11,652 nucleotides of DNA from contig CAQUWW010000032.1 in the NCBI GenBank assembly GCA_948896875.1, forward strand, positions 1 through 11,652. The letters are read 5' to 3'. The notes beneath the pieces were generated by a model, which was not told the DNA's origin, did not search any database, and saw nothing but the letters and a program-made list of their open reading frames with translations. A program made the position numbers and the translations under genes. Shown here one piece after another: positions 5,968-11,652 of this stretch; within the stretch, counting starts at the first letter, position 1, and every line of letters begins with the position of its first letter. This DNA comes from an uncultured Acetatifactor sp. GTDB taxonomy: Bacteria; Bacillota; Clostridia; Lachnospirales; Lachnospiraceae.

Positions 5968-6042
5968 AGAATGTAACAGGACTCCCCGCACCTCTCAACG
6001 ATGTGGCCCAGGGGAGACATTTTTATTTCAGGAGGAATTTGT

Positions 6043-6381
6043 ATGCCCGAAGTAAAGCCGCCAACCACATATGAGGAGCAGATTACTATCCTTCGCAAAC
6101 ACGGTTGCGCAATTAATGATACAGCCGACTGCAGGAATAAGCTTTCTTCGATTGGCTACTACAGACTCTCAGCATATTTTCTCCCATTCAGACAGGAGGA
6201 TGGTACTTACGTTGACGGCACGGCTTTCGATAGGGTTTACCGCATCTATGAGTTTGACCGCAAGTTCCGCAACTTTTTGTTCAGTGCCCTGGAAGTGATT
6301 GAAATCAGCCTCCGCTCGCACCTGTCATATTTTCATTCAGCTCGTTATGGCGCACTCGGATATAAGGATTCCTCTAAATAA
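6043..6381 (+). pseudogene. Abi family (Abi_2, AbiD/AbiF-like) protein, C-terminally truncated
   Basis: 112 residues match the N-terminal part of Abi_2 proteins: a PPTTYEEQI start, LSSIGYYRLSAYFLPFR, and VYRIYEFDRKFRNFLFSALEVIEISLRSHLSYFHS, the family's most conserved region. Full-length members have about 300 residues, so roughly the last 60% is gone; the frame ends at TAA after YKDSSK and the terminator follows within 60 bp. The family includes phage abortive-infection proteins, with an R-H-containing (HEPN-like) region assigned to its C-terminal part, which is absent here. ATG 6043 is chosen because AGGAGG lies seven bases before it; an in-frame ATG at 6001 lacks this. Promoter and ribosome binding site look intact, so a short product may still be made, but antiphage activity is unlikely. 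Confidence 0.8.
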
Positions 6382-6430
6382 AGAAAAGCAATTGAGCGAA
6401 ACGGTAAATCAATATTGGTAAAAAGGAAAT

Positions 6431-6470
6431 GGGATGCGTGCCTGAGCGGTAACACATCCCCATACTTTTT
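6431..6470. terminator. Hairpin terminator homologous to the one at 3098-3135
   Basis: GGGATGCGTG (6431-6440) pairs with CACATCCC (6453-6460), with a two-base CG bulge, followed on the plus strand by CTTTTT (to 6470) and on the minus strand by TTTCCTTTTT. The flanks and the loop CTGAGCGG match the first element. As there, it separates convergent genes (Abi remnant and GNAT) and touches the minus-strand gene's stop codon. Confidence 0.7.
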
Positions 6471-6996
6471 ACTCTGCAAAATTCACAAAATCTTCCTGAT
6501 ACATTTCATAGTCGATAGAAGACTGCAGCTCACCCAGCTGATTTTTCCATGAATTCTCCCTGACTCGCAATTTTGTAAAACCAAGCTCTTCATAGACATG
6601 CTGTGCTCTTTTGTTATTTACATTGGTGTCCAGAATGATTCTTTTATATCCCATGTCGTTGAATAAGGAGAAAATAAGCATACTTAAAAGGATTTTCCCA
6701 TACCCCTTATCCTGCTCTGCAAAATCACAGATCTTAATTCCAATTTCAGCCGTGTCTTCTCTTTCCCTGCCATAGCCCATTTCACCGATTGGTCTGTTAT
6801 CCAGCTCGATAATCAGACGTCTGTCTTCGTCGGTATCTTTCCCAAGTTTCTCAGCAATTTCACGGGCCGTTTCCCCTGTTCCATTCGGGAAGCCGGCATG
6901 GGCCATAATCTTTCCATCATTCCACCAGGATGACAATAACTCTGCGTCTTCCACAGTTGCATTTCTGATTGTCAGATTTTTGAATTGTAAAAACAT
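6469..6996 (-). CDS. GNAT family N-acetyltransferase
   Basis: 175 residues, the normal size for the family. It has the N-terminal LTIRNATVEDAELLSSWW pattern, the acetyl-CoA pyrophosphate-binding motif QDKGYGK (95-101) after the beta-4 strand AEIGIKI, and motif B NKRAQHVYEELGF (128-140). It should transfer an acetyl group from acetyl-CoA to an amine; the substrate (small molecule, antibiotic or protein N-terminus) is not readable. GGAGG nine bases before ATG 6996 sets the start. The upstream region contains a short ORF and a hairpin able to sequester this ribosome binding site, a layout known for inducible resistance genes. It ends at the hairpin at 6431-6470. Confidence 0.9.
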   Translation of the reverse strand: MFLQFKNLTIRNATVEDAELLSSWWNDGKIMAHAGFPNGTGETAREIAEKLGKDTDEDRRLIIELDNRPIGEMGYGREREDTAEIGIKICDFAEQDKGYGKILLSMLIFSLFNDMGYKRIILDTNVNNKRAQHVYEELGFTKLRVRENSWKNQLGELQSSIDYEMYQEDFVNFAE

Positions 6997-7005
6997 ATAA
7001 TTAAT

Positions 7006-7047
7006 CCTCCGTTTTATCTGGGAGGGTTAAGATAATGTTTCCCTCCC
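7006..7047 (-). promoter_or_regulatory. Leader hairpin that can compete for the GNAT ribosome binding site
   Basis: In the minus-strand transcript GGGAGGG (7047-7041) pairs perfectly with CCCTCCC (7026-7020), 7 bp with a 14-base loop. The same CCCTCC arm is complementary to the GNAT SD site GGAGG (7010-7006), with a 10-base loop. The two helices exclude each other. The 5' arm lies inside the last codons of the short ORF 7027-7086, so a translating ribosome would decide which helix forms. The pairings are seen; the switch is inferred. Confidence 0.5.
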
Positions 7048-7086
7048 GTTCTCATTCTCTTTTAACTTCTCTGCTCTGTTTCTCAT
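7027..7086 (-). CDS. Short ORF of 19 codons, candidate leader peptide of the GNAT gene
   Basis: ATG 7086 to TAA 7029-7027 encodes MRNRAEKLKENENGRETLS. It has a strong ribosome binding site (AAGGAG, nine bases upstream), unlike other small frames here. It stops immediately before the CCCTCCC arm and carries the complementary GGGAGGG in its codons for N-G-R-E. The product is very hydrophilic and has no membrane segment. It could be a regulatory leader in the style of cat or erm translational attenuation, or the stump of a lost gene. The region 7087-7265 upstream holds only a 13-bp palindrome ATGGAAATTCCAT (7114-7126) and no further clear signal. Confidence 0.45.
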   Translation of the reverse strand: MRNRAEKLKENENGRETLS

Positions 7087-7265
7087 ATCAAGTCACTCCT
7101 TCCTGCTTTTTGTATGGAAATTCCATCAATTTCATTTTACTACTGTCAGAACCACAATTCCACTATTTTTTATTTCCAGAATGTAACCGTTCTGTGACCT
7201 GTCTGAACTGCTGCCTGAGGACAAAAGCTGACAAGAATATCCGAACCAGATTCAAAGCTATCCCC

Positions 7266-7294
7266 TTGATTTTTATCCCCATCTGTAGCATACT
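7266..7294 (+). promoter_or_regulatory. Possible promoter of the AraC-type gene
   Basis: TTGATT (7266-7271), 17 bases, then CATACT (7289-7294). The match is moderate. It would place the start near 7301, about 45 nt before ATG 7346. Confidence 0.35.
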
Positions 7295-7345
7295 GAACAT
7301 ATCGGCAGACAAAAGCAGCACAAAAACCAGAAAGGATTTACAGAT

Positions 7346-8120
7346 ATGCGGCCGTTTTACGAGAACAAGCAAATAGGATTCCGGTGTTTTCTCAGCAAGG
7401 ACATCACCTTTCCCGCCCACCTGCACAATGAGGTGGAGCTGATCTTCATCCGGGAAGGCGTTCTGGAGGTCACCGTCTCCAATCAGACGAAAAAAATCCG
7501 GAAAGGTGAGGCCGCGCTCATCTTTCCGGATATGGTACACAGTTATCTGGCAGAGGACTCCTGCCTGGCTGTTATCTGCATTTTTGCGCCCTCCCATGCG
7601 AAAGAATATTATCAGCTTTTCCGTAAGCAGCAGCCCAAATGTCCCTTCTTTACTTCCGGCACCTGCAATCCGGACATTCCCTTTGCATTCGATCGGATGC
7701 TCCATTATGCGGAGCATTCCCGCGCTGTCAGCGAGGCCTGGCTGAACCTGATTCTGGCCTATCTGATGCCGGAGGCGGAGCAGACAGGAGGATGCTGATG
7801 TAGGCTATCAGCTCATCTCCTATATCTCCCTGCACTTTCAGGAGCCGTTGACACTGGAGCGCATTGCCCGGGAGCTGCATTTTAACAAATATTATATTTC
7901 CCGCATCTTTACCCAGCGGTTGCATTGTAATTTCCACGAATATATCAACCGGCTCCGGCTGGACTATGCCGCCAGACAGCTTCGGGACACGGATTTACAT
8001 ATCACGGACATCTGGCAGGAGGCCGGCTTTGAGAGCCAGAAGACCTTCAACCGCACCTTCCTGGCCTGCTACCGGATGACGCCCTCCCAGTACCGCAAAG
8101 TGTTGCCGCCTATCTCATGA
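7346..8120 (+). pseudogene. AraC-type transcriptional regulator split by a +1 frameshift
   Basis: The first frame (7346-7798, 150 residues) is a cupin-type sensor domain: HLHNEVELIFIREGVLEV, then GEAALIFPDMVHSY. It stops at TGA 7796-7798. The +1 frame continues without a gap, DADVGYQLISYISLHFQEP, into the double helix-turn-helix domain (LTLERIARELHFNKYYISRIF, then ITDIWQEAGFESQKTFNRTF and MTPSQYRK), ending at TGA 8118-8120. Joined, the product would have about 257 residues, normal for the family. The break is near 7787-7792 in GGAGGA and is best explained by one inserted base. The second frame has no good start of its own (TTG 7848 is unsupported). Without frameshifting the product would have sensor but no DNA-binding part. 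It overlaps the convergent GNAT gene by six bases. AAAGGA lies about nine bases before ATG 7346. Confidence 0.82.
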
Positions 8121-8669
8121 CGCTTCCCATTCCTTTCGTATTATTCCGTATAAAGTACAATCATGGAATCCATCTCTTGTTTTATAGTAATGCTGTAAAA
8201 GACCTTCGTAGTGCATTCCGATCTTTTCCATTACTTTTCTCGAAGCCTGGTTTTCTACCGAACTAAATGAATCAATTCGCTCAATATCTGTATTACGAAA
8301 CATATAGTCAATAACCGCTCTCGCCGCTTCACTTGAATAGCCTTGATTCCACCAGCGACTGCCAATCTTGTAACCTAATTCACCTTTGAAATCAGCTTCT
8401 GAAATTATAGTGATACCAATCGAGCCAATCATTTCACCATTTTTTAAGTATATTCCCCAGTAATAAGTAGAATCATGCCGATAGTTATTAACCCATTGCT
8501 GAATCATCTTTTTGGTATCATCGATTGTTTTGTGTGCATCCCACCGCAAAAAACGTGTGACTTTACAATCACCTGTCCAATTACCAAACATCATCTCCGC
8601 ATCAGTAAGTTCAAGTCTGCGCAAAGTCAGTCGTGTAGTTTCGATTGTTTTTGTTCCCACATGCTTCAA
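8115..8669 (-). CDS. GNAT family N-acetyltransferase, RimJ/RimL type
   Basis: 184 residues. The pattern ETTRLTLRRLELTDAEMMFGNW at the N-terminus, the acetyl-CoA motif WWNQGYSSEA (106-115) and N140-QASRKVMEKIGM place it among RimJ/RimL-like acetyltransferases, which acetylate protein N-termini or small amines. The start is TTG at 8669, chosen because GGAGG lies eight bases upstream in frame; the nearby ATG (8663-8661) is out of frame. A TATAAT at 8712-8717 is the likely -10 box. The gene ends convergently inside the AraC gene's last codons (six-base overlap around TCATGA), with no room for a separate terminator. It is unrelated in sequence detail to the GNAT gene at 6469-6996. Confidence 0.9.
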   Translation of the reverse strand: MKHVGTKTIETTRLTLRRLELTDAEMMFGNWTGDCKVTRFLRWDAHKTIDDTKKMIQQWVNNYRHDSTYYWGIYLKNGEMIGSIGITIISEADFKGELGYKIGSRWWNQGYSSEAARAVIDYMFRNTDIERIDSFSSVENQASRKVMEKIGMHYEGLLQHYYKTRDGFHDCTLYGIIRKEWEAS

Positions 8670-8711
8670 ACGTATATTCCTCCCTTATAAACTTCCATTT
8701 GCTGTTGCTTT

Positions 8712-8717
8712 ATTATA
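8712..8717 (-). promoter_or_regulatory. Likely -10 box of the second GNAT gene
   Basis: A perfect TATAAT on the minus strand, about 43 bases before the TTG start. The upstream -35 region is T-rich (TTTTGT at 17-base spacing) and only a weak match. Confidence 0.45.
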
Positions 8718-8796
8718 TATCCGCTTTCCACAAAACAAAAGAGATTTCTTATATTTTCTGTTCATCAAAACGGAACTGTAACAGCTTCCCGGCCGC

Positions 8797-11148
8797 TCAC
8801 TCTCCCACAAAAAGCGCTCTGGGCGTAATTTTCCGGATTTTCATGGAAAGCAGGCAGGCCGTCCCGAAGGTGAACAACACCAGCCCTGCCCCCGCAATGA
8901 CATTGAAGGATATGGGCACCACAAAGTTACATTTCACAATCCCGATACCCCGCAGGAACAGCGCCGTCAGCGGATTGATAATAAGGCTGTTCACAAAGAT
9001 ACCTACAACCGTGGAAATCAGAACCGCCGGCATAAGGGACAGCGCCGTCTGCACAATCAGCTGTCCTGTGGTAAAGCCCAGTGCTTTCAGAATCCCATAG
9101 TCCCTCCTTTTGCTGTTCAACGTGGTCCGCACCAGCAGATACAGTACGAATACAATAATCACCGCGCTCAATCCCAGAATGGCGACGACAATGATGGTCA
9201 TCAGCAGCACATACACTGTCGCTGAGCCCTCGATGGTGGTTCGGATATTGATCAGGGCGTTCACCTCGTTTCCGAATTTTTCCTTGATCTCCCTGTGGAA
9301 TTCCTCTATGTCTACTTCCTCCGCCAGATTCAGATAGTAGCTTGCATGCTGCAGCACACCCAGCCTCTCATAGCCCTCCCTGGTAAGCAGACAATCCTTG
9401 CCCAGATTATTGCTGATCTGGGTAAAGCCTGTTATCAGATATTTGGCTTCTTTGCCTTCCGCAGTTATCGCTATTTCGTCTCCTATCTCCAGCCCCTTTT
9501 CTCCCGCGTATTTTGCCGCAATGGCAATTTCGTTATCATATTTCGGAAATCTTCCGTCGAACACCACATTCTGATTGTTTACATCGGAAAAATCCTCCGA
9601 AAAAGTGGCCAGCAGCGTCGCCCCATCCATATGGCATATTTCCACGGAGTTGTACAGATAAACCTTTTCCACCCGGGAATCGGCATGGAGTTCCCGCAAA
9701 AGCTCCTCTTCCGTATCTGCGTTCACATTAATGCAGCTGTCCGCCGTCTCTCCCACAATCAGATTGATAAAAGGTGTCATATCCAGCACCATGTTTCGGA
9801 TCATCAATCCGGAGAATACCATCACCAGCGACAGCACCACCATGGTGATGCAGACGGTCACATTATTTTTGATTCCAGAAAAGGTTGTCTTCAGAGCCAG
9901 CGCAAGGTTCAGGGGTGCTCCCGTCTCTGACAGCGGAATATGATTGCGCCGGAAGCTGTGAGTCTGAATTCCCTGCCTCAGAGCCGTAATGGGCTCCATT
10001 TTTCTGATTCTACGGGAATAAAACCATACTGCCAGCGCAACCGCACCTCCGCATATGGCCAGTGTCAGAAGAAAAGGTACCGGCAGAAAATGAACCACAT
10101 AGGGAATCCCGGTCTGTGCAATCATCATCTCGTTCACAAAGGGAAACAGGCAGTAGGAAATCCCCGCACCCGCCACAGCGGCCAGAAACGCCAGCCCCAC
10201 AAACTGCATCAAAAGTGCCCCCATCAACTGGCGGCTGGTGTAGCCCACCGCTTTCAGCGCTCCCAGATTTTTCATATTCTCCTGAATGTAATTGACAACA
10301 TTGGAGGCAATCACCACCAGCGCAATCAGGAGAATGAAAAAGGCCATGGCGCTCATAACGCCTGCGCAAATCATCTGGGAAATATAGCGGGACTGGGTCA
10401 CAAGCGCATAGCAATTACTGGCTGTCCTGGCCGCGGGATATTGAGAGGACACTTTGCTTTTCAGCATTGCCTCAAAATTCTCGCTTTCTCCCTTATTCTT
10501 CAGTCGGATGGAGCAAAGTGTTGCCTTCGGCGCGTAGCCCGACTCCTCCAGCTCCGTATACTTATCCTGGGTCAGAATCAGCTCACACATGGTACAGTTG
10601 TGAGAACCTGCCATTATACTGTTGAAAAAGCCGCATATGGTATACGACATTTTATTGCTCCCCACGGAAATCTCCACCGTTTTCCCCAGGGCAATCTCCT
10701 CTGATTTATACAGCAATGGCATATAAATCCCACTTTCTCCGCCGCCCTCTTCCAGGATTTCCACCCTGCCTATTGGCCGGGAGACAGCCGCCTCCTTCTC
10801 CAGAAATATCAGTTCCGAGTTCGTCTCTCCCCCGTTGTAAGTAAAAGAACCCACCATATGCATACAGTCACTCAGGAAAAAGGCATCCGTCCCCTCTTCC
10901 TCTTCCAGCGTCCGGACGACGAATTCCCGTATCTCCACATCTTCACCGTCCACCGCAAATGTCACATGCTCCGCGTTCAGACTTTCATGCCTGCGGTCAA
11001 AATTCTGCCTGTAATCCATGGACAGCATCAACCACAGATTCAGCATCATCGCCGCAAGGAACACAAGCACCACAATGGCAGCCCCCTGCCCCTTCGCCCT
11101 CCTCAAATTAGCCCTTGCAAGCAAAAAACCTTTTCTCATACTCACCAT
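8797..11148 (-). CDS. FtsX-type ABC transporter permease with two FtsX modules
   Basis: 783 residues. An N-terminal membrane segment (22-44) is followed by an external domain (about 45-255), then three segments (257-284, 308-335, 352-376); the arrangement repeats as 428-452, an external domain (about 453-642), and 643-674, 697-725, 743-768. Each half has the FtsX coupling motif before its second segment (LGALKAVGYTSRQL at 295-308, YGILKALGFTTGQL at 684-697). This eight-segment, two-domain form is typical of Firmicutes permeases that work with a LolD/MacB-like ATPase on peptides, lipids or cell-wall-linked substrates, often by mechanical force rather than channel transport. It is not of BceB type, which has ten segments and one large external domain. 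ATG 11148 overlaps the ATPase stop by seven bases and has AGGAG five bases upstream. I see no clear terminator after 8797. Confidence 0.93.
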   Translation of the reverse strand: MVSMRKGFLLARANLRRAKGQGAAIVVLVFLAAMMLNLWLMLSMDYRQNFDRRHESLNAEHVTFAVDGEDVEIREFVVRTLEEEEGTDAFFLSDCMHMVGSFTYNGGETNSELIFLEKEAAVSRPIGRVEILEEGGGESGIYMPLLYKSEEIALGKTVEISVGSNKMSYTICGFFNSIMAGSHNCTMCELILTQDKYTELEESGYAPKATLCSIRLKNKGESENFEAMLKSKVSSQYPAARTASNCYALVTQSRYISQMICAGVMSAMAFFILLIALVVIASNVVNYIQENMKNLGALKAVGYTSRQLMGALLMQFVGLAFLAAVAGAGISYCLFPFVNEMMIAQTGIPYVVHFLPVPFLLTLAICGGAVALAVWFYSRRIRKMEPITALRQGIQTHSFRRNHIPLSETGAPLNLALALKTTFSGIKNNVTVCITMVVLSLVMVFSGLMIRNMVLDMTPFINLIVGETADSCINVNADTEEELLRELHADSRVEKVYLYNSVEICHMDGATLLATFSEDFSDVNNQNVVFDGRFPKYDNEIAIAAKYAGEKGLEIGDEIAITAEGKEAKYLITGFTQISNNLGKDCLLTREGYERLGVLQHASYYLNLAEEVDIEEFHREIKEKFGNEVNALINIRTTIEGSATVYVLLMTIIVVAILGLSAVIIVFVLYLLVRTTLNSKRRDYGILKALGFTTGQLIVQTALSLMPAVLISTVVGIFVNSLIINPLTALFLRGIGIVKCNFVVPISFNVIAGAGLVLFTFGTACLLSMKIRKITPRALFVGE

Positions 11149-11652
11149 CCCATCTCCTGCAGGAAAGCCGAAAGCTTCTCATGCCGTTCCCGGTCTCCAT
11201 GCCGATACTTCCCCAGATTACATTCTCCCAGAATCACGCCGTCCTTCAGATACAAAATGCGGTTCCCCCGCCTGGCGGAACGCATGTCATGGGTCACCAT
11301 CACCACGCTCTGTCCCTGTTCGTTGAACGCAGTCAAAGTATTCAGCACGTCCAGCCCGGTTTTGGAGTTGAGAGCCCCGGTAGGTTCATCCGCAAAAAGG
11401 ATTTCCGGGCTGTTGATCAGGGCGCGGACCATCCCCGCCCGCTGGGCCTCACCGCCGGAAATCTGCGTTGGGAATTTCTTCTGCATCTCCGGCGAAATTC
11501 CCACCGCCTGGAACAGTTCTTCTGCTCTGGCCATAAGCTCTTTTCGGTTCCTGTTCACCAGCAGTCCCGCCGCCAATACATTATCCATCAGAGACATACC
11601 GTCGATCAGATAAATCTGCTGGAAGACAAACCCGCAGTGCCTGCGGCGGAAC
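11142..11652 (-). CDS. ABC transporter ATPase subunit, LolD/MacB-like (N-terminus beyond window)
   Basis: 169 codons are visible up to the stop at 11142-11144; the gene runs on past the right edge. Visible motifs, in order, are the Q-loop GFVFQQIYLI, signature QISGGEAQRAGMVRALI, Walker B EILFADEPTGALN with D-loop, and the H-loop VVMVTHD. ADEPTGALD-like Walker B sequences with SGGExQR signatures mark the LolD/MacB ATPase class. Walker A and about 60-80 residues are missing only because of the window edge. It overlaps the permease gene by seven bases (ATGGTGA), so both should be translationally coupled and form one complex on the inner face of the membrane. Confidence 0.95.
   Translation of the reverse strand, partial: FRRRHCGFVFQQIYLIDGMSLMDNVLAAGLLVNRNRKELMARAEELFQAVGISPEMQKKFPTQISGGEAQRAGMVRALINSPEILFADEPTGALNSKTGLDVLNTLTAFNEQGQSVVMVTHDMRSARRGNRILYLKDGVILGECNLGKYRHGDRERHEKLSAFLQEMGW

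Noticed and set aside
7014..7055. Alternative 13-codon leader MRTGGKHYLNPPR before the GNAT gene
   Set aside because: Its ribosome binding site is poor, while the overlapping frame from 7086 has a strong one.
7163..7717. Minus-strand open frame of 184 codons
   Set aside because: It mostly runs antisense to the AraC sensor domain, has no ribosome binding site, and its hydrophobic tail at 7163-7340 matches nothing I recognise.
9295..11613. Plus-strand open frames of 211, 254 and 251 codons
   Set aside because: They are antisense to the permease and ATPase genes, rich in H, Q and R with no domain pattern, and arise from the codon bias of the true genes.

Overview
The window looks like an accessory stretch of a Gram-positive chromosome, most likely a gut clostridium (Lachnospiraceae or a relative). 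This is an inference from strong AGGAGG-type ribosome binding sites, sigma-A-like promoters, the families present (AAA_14/DUF4143 ATPase, DUF6440, AgrC/LytTR two-component pair, Abi_2, AraC, GNAT, FtsX-type ABC permease) and the absence of any signal of another phylum. The genes are short unrelated units in alternating orientation. Base composition shifts visibly between them: the exporter at 1431-3026 is AT-rich, the two-component pair GC-rich. Two genes are broken.

Layout. 1-1103 (-): AAA_14/DUF4143 ATPase, cut by the window edge, with a consensus promoter whose -10 sits inside a palindrome. 1104-1430: divergent intergenic region; its right half is a structured leader for 1431-3026 (+), a half-size ABC exporter. 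3098-3135: hairpin terminator shared with the convergent DUF6440 gene 3134-3322 (-). 3341-3575: a 100-bp tandem repeat (2.35 copies), each unit a long palindrome. 3671-5742 (-): LytTR response regulator and AgrC-like histidine kinase, overlapping by ATGA, with a promoter at 5787-5815. 5853-5914: five copies of an ATATTC-centred motif between this operon and the divergent, truncated Abi_2 gene 6043-6381 (+). 6431-6470: a second homologue of the first terminator. 6469-6996 (-): GNAT acetyltransferase preceded by a short ORF and a hairpin that can compete for its Shine-Dalgarno (SD) site. 7346-8120 (+): AraC-type regulator split by a frameshift. 8115-8669 (-): second GNAT acetyltransferase with a TTG start. 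8797-11652 (-): FtsX-type permease and its ATPase partner, the ATPase cut by the window edge.

How they work together. Only two real operons are visible: kinase plus response regulator (peptide or stress sensing), and ATPase plus permease (an export or membrane-extraction ABC complex). The other genes appear to be independent units. No complete novel multi-gene system is evident. The most unusual material is non-coding: the 100-bp palindromic tandem array, the duplicated anti-SD/SD modules in front of the exporter, the short-ORF leader of the first GNAT gene, and the iterated motif between the kinase operon and the Abi remnant.
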